The notes beneath the pieces were generated by a model. It made no database searches, was not told the DNA's origin, and saw only the letters and a list, made by a program, of their open reading frames with translations. A program made the position numbers and the translations under genes. This document shows positions 20,857-28,124 of a stretch of DNA of 32,513 nt, piece by piece (position 1 is the first letter of the stretch; each line of letters starts with the position of its first letter). Source of the DNA: Oscillibacter sp. (GTDB lineage Bacteria; Bacillota; Clostridia; Oscillospirales; Oscillospiraceae). The DNA is taken from contig JAFSRH010000051.1 in assembly GCA_017446225.1 (NCBI GenBank), forward strand, positions 1-32,513. The letters are read 5' to 3'.

Positions 20857-21924
20857 TTACTGCTTTGCCGCTCTGCCCATCGCATAAGAGGACTGAAAGC
20901 GATTCATGTCCTGATAGGCTTCGCGCAAATATTGGAGCGTCTTTTTTAACGCGTCCATCGTTTTTCGGTCGTGCTCTCTGTTCAATTTCATTTCATCAAG
21001 CTGTCTTTGCAGTTCGTGGATCTGCTCTTTCAACCTTGACATGACAAGTTGCGCGTTCTGTACGTCCGCTTGTGAGTTCAGCAGAATTTCACGCATGACA
21101 ACATCAAGTTTGGCAGTTTGTGTCAGCATGAGATCAGGAAAATTCTTTGAAATTGCGCCGACAGCGGAAACCATGGCCCCGCCTCCCGCCGCGCCCAGAA
21201 TTGCGCCGCCGCCTACAATAGCCGCCACGCCGCCCGCCATGCCGGTCCCACCCGCCGCGATTGCGCCGCCGCCGAGATAAGCCAGACTGGCGGAAACCAA
21301 CGCCGCCCCGGAAAATCCCGCGAAATTGGAACCGACCAACGCAACCGCAATGGGTCCGGCAAAAACTCCGGCCGCCGCGGCAGCCACACCGGCAGCCGCT
21401 ATCACGGATAACCCGCCAAGAGCAACATTTTTCACGCCTCCCGAAATGCGAAAACGCGCCTGTTGATAGGCTTTCTGGAAACGTTTTATATAAGAAGGAT
21501 CCATTAGTCCGCTGTTCCGGGCGAGTTCTTCCAAATAGCCAGTCTGTGGCGTATATTTCAACTTCGCGTATTCCTGATTTTCTTTTTGGGCGTCTTTGTC
21601 GCCTTTGTCCGCCGCAAAGGGAAAGTAGGGAGTAAACAAAGACGCCTCCATCATCACCAGGTAAAACCAAATTCTGTTGATTCCATCATCACAACGCTGA
21701 ATCATGTACGGAATTTCGAGTTCCGGGTAGAAATGGACTTCTCCCGTCTCTTCCAGAAGTTCCCGCCAATGACGAATCCAGCGTACTTTTTCCGTCCAGT
21801 GTTTTTTGGCTCCTTTCAGAGCTACAGCCGCGTCCTTTTCAGCTACAGCCAACTCAATGGCATACAGGACATTCAACTGTTTCTGATTCAGTCCGAACAT
21901 ATCCATGTAACTGACCGTGTCCAT
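20857..21924 (-). CDS. Uncharacterised membrane protein with Gly/Ala-rich hydrophobic core and C-terminal coiled coil
   Basis: 355 aa from MDTVSYMDMF, chosen because GGAGG lies 7 bp upstream; the longer in-frame Met lacks one. Residues 1-160 are a soluble, tryptophan- and aromatic-rich domain without a recognised fold. Residues 162-258 are almost entirely Gly, Ala, Val, Ile and Ser with repeated GxxxG/GGG spacing (for example AYLGGGAIAAGG and IVGGGAILGAAGGG), able to form two to four close-packed membrane helices. Residues about 288-335 look like a coiled coil. The architecture suggests an oligomerising membrane or pore protein. It leads a two-gene operon with its own promoter (21972-22000). 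I cannot name the family. The composition is more AT-rich than the surroundings. Confidence 0.8.
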   Translation of the reverse strand: MDTVSYMDMFGLNQKQLNVLYAIELAVAEKDAAVALKGAKKHWTEKVRWIRHWRELLEETGEVHFYPELEIPYMIQRCDDGINRIWFYLVMMEASLFTPYFPFAADKGDKDAQKENQEYAKLKYTPQTGYLEELARNSGLMDPSYIKRFQKAYQQARFRISGGVKNVALGGLSVIAAAGVAAAAAGVFAGPIAVALVGSNFAGFSGAALVSASLAYLGGGAIAAGGTGMAGGVAAIVGGGAILGAAGGGAMVSAVGAISKNFPDLMLTQTAKLDVVMREILLNSQADVQNAQLVMSRLKEQIHELQRQLDEMKLNREHDRKTMDALKKTLQYLREAYQDMNRFQSSYAMGRAAKQ

Positions 21925-21947
21925 CTTGATTCCTCCATCTTTCGTAT

Positions 21948-22015
21948 ATCGCATATGATGTGGCACTCATTACTTTACCATGGATGTTCGATTCTGTCAA
22001 TCGCATGATGTGCGG
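21948..22015. repeat. Direct-repeat pair flanking the cassette promoter
   Basis: ATCGCATATGATGTGGC (21948-21964) and ATCGCATGATGTGCGG (22000-22015) are imperfect direct repeats about 51 bp apart, roughly five helical turns. One touches the -35 box and the other lies just past the start of transcription. This fits a repressor operator pair that loops or binds cooperatively. Confidence 0.5.
21972..22000 (-). promoter_or_regulatory. Promoter of the two-gene membrane cassette
   Basis: On the minus strand: TTGACA (22000-21995), 17-bp spacer, TAAAGT (21977-21972). Confidence 0.8.
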
Positions 22016-22041
22016 CAGTATGTAGCGTTTTTGAATCGGCA

Positions 22042-22070
22042 TTGACAAACGCCTGTCTATGGTGTAGACT
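22042..22070 (+). promoter_or_regulatory. Promoter of the EEP-family gene
   Basis: TTGACA (22042-22047), 17-bp spacer, TAGACT (22065-22070). It is divergent from the cassette promoter, with about 40 bp between the two -35 boxes. Confidence 0.8.
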
Positions 22071-22157
22071 GTCCCATTGTGTGAGAGCGTATGCAAGAAA
22101 CAATGGAGGCGGCTCCATATTTGCGAAACCTTTCATTTAAAAATAAGGGGGTATTTT

Positions 22158-23237
22158 ATGAATCATGCGCAGAAAAAACGGTGGTGGCTGATACCGCTGG
22201 GAATTGTCGCGGCGCTGGTATGCGTAGCGGCCGCGTACGCGGGGTACGTTCTCCTGAGCTACTCCCGGATTCCGGACCTTCAGACGCTGACCATCGAAGG
22301 GACCGCCGGAGCGCCGGCGTTGATTGACACAGAGTACACCGCCGTATCTTATAACATAGGGTTCGGGGCCTACACGCCAGAGTTTACGTTCTTTATGGAC
22401 GGCGGCTCCCAAAGCTGGGCCGAATCGAAAGAAAGCGTCATTGCGTGCGTACAGGGCGCGGCGGAAACCGCGCTGTCTTTTGACCCGGACATCGTCTTGT
22501 TTCAGGAAGTGGACACCGACTCCACCCGCAGTTATCACGTGAACCAAGCGGAACTGATCAACGACTTCTTTCCCGACTTTGACAGCGTGTCGGCCATAAA
22601 CTACCATTCCGCTTTCCTGATGTACCCTCTCTGGCAGCCTCACGGCGCGTCCAACTCCTGCCTGTTGACGGAGAGCGCCTTTGACATCACATCCGCGCTC
22701 CGGCGGAGCCTTCCCATCGCAACCGGCCTGAAAAAACTGCTGGATTTGGACCGCTGCTACTCCATCTCCCGGATCCCGGTCGAGAACGGAAAGGAACTCG
22801 TTGTAATCAACGCCCACCTCTCCGCCTACGGCACGGACGCCAGTCAGGGGGAAGCGCAGTTGGAAATGCTCTTTGCGGACATGGCGGCGGAATACGAAAA
22901 GGGCAATTACATCATCTGCGGCGGCGATTTCAACCACGATTTCCCCGGCAATTCCAGAGAAACGCTGAATCCGGACACGGACCGCATTTACAGTTGGTGC
23001 CAGCCGCTTCCCGTTGACATACTGCCGGACGGCTTCTCCCTTTGTACGGATTACGCCGAGGGGCTGGTCGCGTCCACAAGAGACACGGACATTCCCTATG
23101 GACCGGACAGTTTTACCGTGGTTTTAGATGGCTTTATCCTCTCGGACAATGTGCGGTGCGACTATAATCAGGTGGTGGACACCGGATTTCTTTACAGTGA
23201 CCACAATCCCGTGGTGTTACGCTTTGTCCTTCAGTAA
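22158..23237 (+). CDS. Membrane-anchored endonuclease/exonuclease/phosphatase-family protein
   Basis: 359 aa from MNHAQKKRWW, with AAGGGGG upstream. Residues 9-33 form one transmembrane helix after a positively charged N terminus, so the catalytic domain faces outside. EEP-fold residues are visible in order: N66 (SYNIGFG), E117 (FQEVD), H220 (INAHLS), D257/N259 (GGDFNHD) and D348/H349 (SDHNPV). Family members are Mg-dependent phosphodiesterases: DNases, sphingomyelinases or inositol phosphatases. The substrate is not decidable here. It is divergent from the membrane cassette and may share regulation with it, but GC content and codon use look like the host's. A 15-bp hairpin follows the stop codon. 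Confidence 0.88.
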   Translation: MNHAQKKRWWLIPLGIVAALVCVAAAYAGYVLLSYSRIPDLQTLTIEGTAGAPALIDTEYTAVSYNIGFGAYTPEFTFFMDGGSQSWAESKESVIACVQGAAETALSFDPDIVLFQEVDTDSTRSYHVNQAELINDFFPDFDSVSAINYHSAFLMYPLWQPHGASNSCLLTESAFDITSALRRSLPIATGLKKLLDLDRCYSISRIPVENGKELVVINAHLSAYGTDASQGEAQLEMLFADMAAEYEKGNYIICGGDFNHDFPGNSRETLNPDTDRIYSWCQPLPVDILPDGFSLCTDYAEGLVASTRDTDIPYGPDSFTVVLDGFILSDNVRCDYNQVVDTGFLYSDHNPVVLRFVLQ

Positions 23238-23254
23238 CGGTTCCCGAAAATCTC

Positions 23255-23287
23255 AAACAGGCGGCAAGCGTTGCTTGTCGCCTGTTT
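23255..23287. terminator. Hairpin between the convergent EEP and treC genes
   Basis: A 15-bp stem with one G-U pair and a GTT loop (23255-23269 with 23273-23287), U-rich at the base. It probably ends transcription from both sides. Confidence 0.75.
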
Positions 23288-23307
23288 GTTATGCCGTAAA
23301 GCGGAAG

Positions 23308-24948
23308 TCAGCTCAGGACGGCGAAGGCCTCATAGGGGCGCAAAGTCAAACCGCCGTTTTGAAGCCGTTCCATCTGGTCCGCCTTGTCATTGCACAGCAG
23401 GACGGTTCCGGCATTCAGCGTAAGCGCCGCCCGTTCCTCCTGTCCGCCGAAATTACAGACCACGGTCAGCCGCTGTTCCCCGAGGGTCCGTTCGTACGCG
23501 AACACGCGTACGTTGCCGGTCTCCAAGAAGCGGATGCCGCCGTTTGCTATGATGGGGTACTGTTTGCGGAGACGAATTAACGTCCGGTAATAGTTCAGGA
23601 CGGAGTCGGGGTCGCGCTCCTCCGTTTCCACGTTGATGAAGCGGTAGTTGTCGGGGATTTCCAGCCACGGGGTACCGTTCGTGAATCCGGCGTTATGGCG
23701 CGGGTTCCACTGCATGGGCGTGCGCGAGTTGTCGCGGGAGCGGCGCGCGAGGACTTCCAGCGCCTCCTGTTCGGAACTGCCGCGTTCCCGGAGAATCTGA
23801 TAGTAGTTAATGCACTCCACGTCATTATACTGCTCAATGTCCGTATAGTGGGCGTTGGTCATGCCGATTTCTTCTCCCTGATAGACGTACGGGGTGCCGC
23901 GCAGAAAGTGGATAAAGGTCCCCAGCATTTTCGCGGAGCGTTTCCAGTACGTCCCCTCATCCCCGAAGCGGGAGACAACGCGCGGCTGGTCGTGGTTGCA
24001 CCAGAACACGGCGTTCCATCCGCCCTGACGCGACATTTCCTCCTGCCACTCCCGGAAAATCTGATGAAGGCGTACCAAGTCCGGATCCATCAAGGCCCAC
24101 TTGTCGCCGTTTTTGTAGTCCACTTTGAGGTGGTGGAAGTTGAAGCACATGGCGAGTTCGTGGCTCTCCGGGTTGGAGTAACGGATACAGTTTTCCAGCG
24201 TGGTGGAAGCCATTTCCCCGACCGTGACCAAGTCCTCAATACCGGTATCGGTGACCATTTCGCGGATGAACTCATGGATTCGCGGGCCGTCCTTGCAGTA
24301 ACTCGAACCGCTTCCGGGTCCGCACTCTTCCAGATGTTCCGGCTTGGAAATGAGATTCAGGACGTCAAAACGGAAGCCCTTGACGCCTTTGCCCAGCCAG
24401 AAACGGATAACGTTCTTGAGTTCTTCGCGGACTTTCGGATTTTCCCAGTTCAAATCGGGCTGTGACTTGTCGAACAGGTGCAGATACCACTTGTCCAAAT
24501 CGGGGACGTACTCCCAAGCGGGGGTGCCAAAACTGGCGGTCCAGTCAAGGGGCGGGCCGCCGTTCACGCCGTCCCGGAAAATGTAGTAGTCCATGTACTC
24601 CGGGTCGCCCGCGAGCGCCTTCCGGAACCACACATGGTCCCATGAGGTGTGATTGAATACCATGTCGAACATGAAGCCGATACCCAGACGTCCGGCCTCC
24701 TCGATCATGTCCTCACAGTCGCGCATGGTACCGAACAGAGGGTTGACGGCGCAGTAATCGGCGACATCGTAGCCGTTGTCGAACATGGGGGACGGGAAGA
24801 AGGGCGTCACCCAGATATAGTCCACGCCCATACTTTTCAGATACGGCAGTTTGGCCCGAATGCCGTTCAGGTCGCCCACGCCGTCCCCGTTGCTGTCACA
24901 GAACGACTTGACGTAAATCTGATAAACCACGCTGTTTTGAAAGTCCAT
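23308..24948 (-). CDS. treC: Trehalose-6-phosphate hydrolase (GH13)
   Basis: 546 aa, normal length. GH13 residues: DMVFNH (95-100), nucleophile D195 in GFRFDVLNL, acid/base E245 in VGEMAS, and D320 in WCNHDQPR. Long stretches read like B. subtilis TreA as I recall it (FHHLKVDY, GTPYVYQGEEIGMTN, SRDNSRTPMQW, TLRPYEAFAV). It cleaves trehalose-6-phosphate in the cytoplasm to glucose and glucose-6-phosphate, following uptake by the PTS gene directly upstream. GGGAGG lies 8 bp before the start. A strong hairpin separates it from treP. Oligo-1,6-glucosidase is the main alternative, but the neighbour makes the trehalose role far more likely. B. subtilis calls this gene treA. Confidence 0.93.
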   Translation of the reverse strand: MDFQNSVVYQIYVKSFCDSNGDGVGDLNGIRAKLPYLKSMGVDYIWVTPFFPSPMFDNGYDVADYCAVNPLFGTMRDCEDMIEEAGRLGIGFMFDMVFNHTSWDHVWFRKALAGDPEYMDYYIFRDGVNGGPPLDWTASFGTPAWEYVPDLDKWYLHLFDKSQPDLNWENPKVREELKNVIRFWLGKGVKGFRFDVLNLISKPEHLEECGPGSGSSYCKDGPRIHEFIREMVTDTGIEDLVTVGEMASTTLENCIRYSNPESHELAMCFNFHHLKVDYKNGDKWALMDPDLVRLHQIFREWQEEMSRQGGWNAVFWCNHDQPRVVSRFGDEGTYWKRSAKMLGTFIHFLRGTPYVYQGEEIGMTNAHYTDIEQYNDVECINYYQILRERGSSEQEALEVLARRSRDNSRTPMQWNPRHNAGFTNGTPWLEIPDNYRFINVETEERDPDSVLNYYRTLIRLRKQYPIIANGGIRFLETGNVRVFAYERTLGEQRLTVVCNFGGQEERAALTLNAGTVLLCNDKADQMERLQNGGLTLRPYEAFAVLS

Positions 24949-24966
24949 ATGGTAAGCCTCCCGTCT

Positions 24967-24997
24967 GAAAAACAGGGGCCGCGCGCGTGGCCCCTGT
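24967..24997 (-). terminator. Hairpin between treP and treC
   Basis: On the minus strand ACAGGGGCC (24997-24989) pairs with GGCCCCTGT (24980-24972), followed by a T run, a canonical intrinsic terminator. Only about 5 bases separate the T run from the treC ribosome binding site. Confidence 0.85.
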
Positions 24998-25010
24998 ACG
25001 TTCGTTCGTA

Positions 25011-26978
25011 TTATTCCGCGTGTCCGACAATGCCGCTTCCGGCCTGCACGTCCCGTCCGGCGTCAAAGCGGAATTTCGCGTACCCGCCGTCATCCGTGAC
25101 GACCATCATGGTAATGAGGGGGTGTCCGGCGGCCTTGATTTTGACCGGGTCAAAGGTAATGAGGGGTTCGCCCGCCTTGACGCGCTGTCCGCGCCGGACA
25201 TGAATCCGGAAGCCCTCCCCGTTCATGCCCACGGTGTCAAGGCCGATATGCAGAAGGATTTCAATCCCGTTCGGGAGCGTCAGGCCGAGGGCGTGATTGC
25301 TCCCGTCCATGGTCTGGGATACCGTGCTGTCCGCCGGGGCTAACAGTACACTGCTGGTGGGTTCAATGGCAATCCCATCGCCAAGAATCTTTTCGGCAAA
25401 CGTCTGGTCGGGTACCTGTTCAATGGCGACTGTTTTGCCGGTCAGGAAGGCTTTGAAATCGACCGGGGCATGGGCGGCTTTGGCCTCCGCGTCAAACACG
25501 GCGGCTTCCGCGTCCAGACGTTCGGCCTCCGCCTCCGCGGCGGCTTCCGCGTCCAGTCCCTTCCTGTGCCCGATAAGGTAGGTCAGGATAAACGGCACGA
25601 CAATGGCAATGGCCATACAGAGCGCGAAGGAGGCCATGTACTCCGGACGGATGGACAGAATCCCCGGCAGACCGCCCACGCCGATCGCGGTCGCCGTCAC
25701 GCTGCTTGCCGTGCTGACGATTCCGGCCAGACAGGACCCGCACATACCGCATATGAACGGGAATACGTATTTAAGGTTGATACCGAACATCGCCGGCTCC
25801 GTGACGCCCAGATAACAGGAAATACAGGACGGAATGTTCAATTCCTGCGCGCGGGCGCTCTTACGCTGAAGCGCAATCATACCCAGAACCGCGCTCCCCT
25901 GCGCGATATTGCTAAGGGCAATCATGGGCCAGAGCATGGTTCCGGCGTGGGCGGTGCCCTGTGAGGCGGAAATCAGTTGCAAGTCAATGGCGTTGCTCAT
26001 GTGGTGCAGACCGGTGATGACGAGCGGAGCGTAGAAGAAGCCGAAGATGGCCCCGAAGATCACCCGGAACGACCCGCTGATACCCGCGTATACCACGTCC
26101 GAAATCACCGCGCCGATTTTCCAGCCAATGGGGCCGAGCACGAAGTGCGCCGCCATGACCGCGCACAACAGGCTACAGAACGGGACCAGAATCATGGACA
26201 CGACTTTCGGGGAAATCTTTTTAAAGAACCGTTCAAGGTAGGCCAGCGTGAAGGCCGCCAGAATCGCGGGGAGAACCTGCGCCTGATAGCCGATCATGTT
26301 GACTTGAATAAAGCCGAAGTTCCACTGGTTGATGGTGCCGTTGGCGAGCGCGTCCGCGACCGCGTAAGCGTTGGTCAACTGTCCGGAGACAAGGGTCAGA
26401 CCGAGGATAATGCCGAGCATTTCCGTGCCGCCCATTTTCTTCATGACGGTCCAGCAGATACCGACCGGAATGCCGACATGAAAGACCGCTTCTCCGAGCA
26501 GCCAGAGAAAATGATCCACGCCCGCCCAGAACTGGCTTTGACTGACCAGCGTGGCCCCGTTAAAGACTTCCATGCCGTCAATGACGTTCCGGAAGCCGAG
26601 AATCAGGCCGCCCGTGATGATGGCCGGGATGAGGGGCGCGAAGATTTCCGCCAGAGAGGTCATGGCCTTCTGCAAAATGTTCTGGTTCTGCTTGGACATG
26701 CTCTTGACTTGGTCCTTGGAGACGCCGGAGACGCCGGAAACCGCCGTGAAGTCGTCATAGAAATCCGCGACTTCATTGCCGATGATAACCTGAAATTGTC
26801 CTGCCTGCGTAAAGGTGCCTTTGACGGAGGGAATGCGCTCGATACGCTTGATGTCGGCCTTTTTGGGGTCCATCAGTACGTACCGCATACGGGTAATGCA
26901 GTGGGAAACCGCCGCGATGTTTTCGCTTCCGCCGATTGCGGAGAGCAGTTCTTTTGAGTCCTCTGTGAACTTGCCCAT
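25011..26978 (-). CDS. treP: PTS trehalose-type EIIBCA transporter
   Basis: 655 aa from MGKFTEDSKE, with GAGGAGG upstream. EIIB has phospho-Cys 27 in SHCITRMR. EIIC is the central membrane domain of about ten segments, with GLHHMSNAIDLQL. An Ala/Glu-rich linker (about 480-520) leads to EIIA, with His562 (NHALGL) and phospho-His577 (LLHIGLDTVG). The protein takes up and phosphorylates a disaccharide, using HPr through its own EIIA; the adjacent treC indicates trehalose. The fused EIIA means no separate EIIA-glucose protein is needed. It is regulated from a promoter with palindromes that fit a GntR-type TreR, although no treR gene is in the window. The other candidate substrate is sucrose or a beta-glucoside. 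Confidence 0.92.
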   Translation of the reverse strand: MGKFTEDSKELLSAIGGSENIAAVSHCITRMRYVLMDPKKADIKRIERIPSVKGTFTQAGQFQVIIGNEVADFYDDFTAVSGVSGVSKDQVKSMSKQNQNILQKAMTSLAEIFAPLIPAIITGGLILGFRNVIDGMEVFNGATLVSQSQFWAGVDHFLWLLGEAVFHVGIPVGICWTVMKKMGGTEMLGIILGLTLVSGQLTNAYAVADALANGTINQWNFGFIQVNMIGYQAQVLPAILAAFTLAYLERFFKKISPKVVSMILVPFCSLLCAVMAAHFVLGPIGWKIGAVISDVVYAGISGSFRVIFGAIFGFFYAPLVITGLHHMSNAIDLQLISASQGTAHAGTMLWPMIALSNIAQGSAVLGMIALQRKSARAQELNIPSCISCYLGVTEPAMFGINLKYVFPFICGMCGSCLAGIVSTASSVTATAIGVGGLPGILSIRPEYMASFALCMAIAIVVPFILTYLIGHRKGLDAEAAAEAEAERLDAEAAVFDAEAKAAHAPVDFKAFLTGKTVAIEQVPDQTFAEKILGDGIAIEPTSSVLLAPADSTVSQTMDGSNHALGLTLPNGIEILLHIGLDTVGMNGEGFRIHVRRGQRVKAGEPLITFDPVKIKAAGHPLITMMVVTDDGGYAKFRFDAGRDVQAGSGIVGHAE

Positions 26979-27041
26979 GTTCTTCCTCCTCCTCACATCT
27001 TTTGAGCGTTCATGCGCCCGGCCCGGGCGTGAGACGGGTTC

Positions 27042-27070
27042 ATCTTAACCGGTATATACAAAGTTGTCAA
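27042..27070 (-). promoter_or_regulatory. Promoter of treP-treC
   Basis: On the minus strand: TTGACA (27070-27065), 17-bp spacer, TAAGAT (27047-27042). The spacer contains a GTATATAC palindrome. Confidence 0.82.
27052..27059. promoter_or_regulatory. Candidate TreR operator core in the tre promoter spacer
   Basis: GTATATAC is a perfect 8-bp palindrome, flanked on the minus strand by TTT on one side, close to the TTGTATATACAA operator known for B. subtilis TreR. Confidence 0.5.
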
Positions 27071-27089
27071 GGCTGGACGCGAAAAAATA

Positions 27090-27104
27090 TGTACAAATTG
27101 TACA
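27090..27104. promoter_or_regulatory. Second palindromic operator candidate upstream of the tre promoter
   Basis: TGTACAAATTGTACA is a perfect palindrome with 7-bp arms and a single central base, lying about 20 bp upstream of the -35 box. It is of GntR-operator type. Confidence 0.5.
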
Positions 27105-27175
27105 AGCCGGAATTGTGCATATTTTTGTTTTGGGAAATTGAGCGGAAAGCTCACGTTCCCGCCGTACGGTTTCGG

Positions 27176-27204
27176 TTGACATTCCCCCGCAACCCGCCTA
27201 TAAT
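27176..27204 (+). promoter_or_regulatory. Full-consensus promoter of mscS-metY-metA
   Basis: TTGACA (27176-27181), 17-bp spacer, TATAAT (27199-27204). Both boxes match the consensus exactly. Confidence 0.9.
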
Positions 27205-27252
27205 GGCATTCGGTCGCCGGAAACAGTCCGCGACACAAAAGGAGAGTGTATT

Positions 27253-28101
27253 ATGGGTACTATGTCCACTTCCATTCTTGATACGTCTATCGGGGGGTAT
27301 TCGCTCGCCCGCCTCCTTACGGCGGGCGTGACGCTGGTGGTCTGTCTGCTGATTATCCGCGTCATCATGAAAATCCTGAAGCGGCTTTTAGCGAAAACCA
27401 GTTTGGACAAGCGCGTTCAGGGCCTGATTGCCAATATCCTGAAGTACGCCATGTACGTCCTGACGGTCATCATTGTGGCGCAGGGACTGGGCGTGAATAT
27501 GTCCTCTTTCGTGGCGTTGCTGTCGGTCCTCTCCCTCGGAATCACGCTTGCCGCGGAAGATATCCTCGGCAACTTCGCCGGGGGACTGGTCATCTTCTCC
27601 ACGCACCCCTTTGCCATCGGAGACTTTATCGAGTCCTCCGGCACGACCGGCGCCGTGGAGGAAATCGACCTGCACCATACCAAACTGCTTTCCCCGGACG
27701 GTTATCACATTTTCGTCCCCAACAAGGACCTCGCCGCCTCCCGGATTATCAACTACACCGCGCTGGGACGCCGCCGCGTGACCGTGAAAGTCACGGCCTC
27801 CTATGACGCGCCCACCGAAACGGTCATGTCGGCGCTCCGCACGGCCGTGGCCCGGACGGAAAATATCATGGCCGACCCCGCCCCCGGCTACTGGCTGACC
27901 GGTTACGGCGCCAGCTCCATCGAGTACACGATTTTCTGCTGGACACAGGCCGCCAATTACTGGACCGTGCTGTGTAACCTGAACGCGGCGTTGCGTCCGG
28001 CGTTTGAGGAAGCGGGCGTGGAAATGACGTACGACCATCTCAATGTCCACCTCGTCCATGACGGGGCTGACAAAGTGGAATTGAACAAGCCAAAGGCTTG
28101 A
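27253..28101 (+). CDS. mscS: MscS-family mechanosensitive ion channel
   Basis: 282 aa, usual small-MscS length. Three transmembrane segments lie near 17-40, 63-82 and 87-112. The pore-lining third helix is Gly/Ala-rich (LSLGITLAAEDILGNFAGGLVIFSTHPFAIGD). The beta and C-terminal domains follow (GYHIFVPNKDLAASRIINY). These channels open on membrane tension and release solutes on osmotic downshock. AAAGGAGAG precedes the start. It is transcribed from an exact-consensus promoter and followed after 23 bp by metY, so it is probably the first gene of that operon. A small 6-bp hairpin covers its stop codon. Confidence 0.93.
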   Translation: MGTMSTSILDTSIGGYSLARLLTAGVTLVVCLLIIRVIMKILKRLLAKTSLDKRVQGLIANILKYAMYVLTVIIVAQGLGVNMSSFVALLSVLSLGITLAAEDILGNFAGGLVIFSTHPFAIGDFIESSGTTGAVEEIDLHHTKLLSPDGYHIFVPNKDLAASRIINYTALGRRRVTVKVTASYDAPTETVMSALRTAVARTENIMADPAPGYWLTGYGASSIEYTIFCWTQAANYWTVLCNLNAALRPAFEEAGVEMTYDHLNVHLVHDGADKVELNKPKA

Positions 28102-28124
28102 GCAACGAAAGGAAGTGTTCTTTC

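Noticed and set aside
27205-27252. SAM riboswitch or T-box controlling the met genes
   Set aside because: Only about 50 nt of leader precede mscS, and none lies before metY or metA beyond the terminator hairpin.
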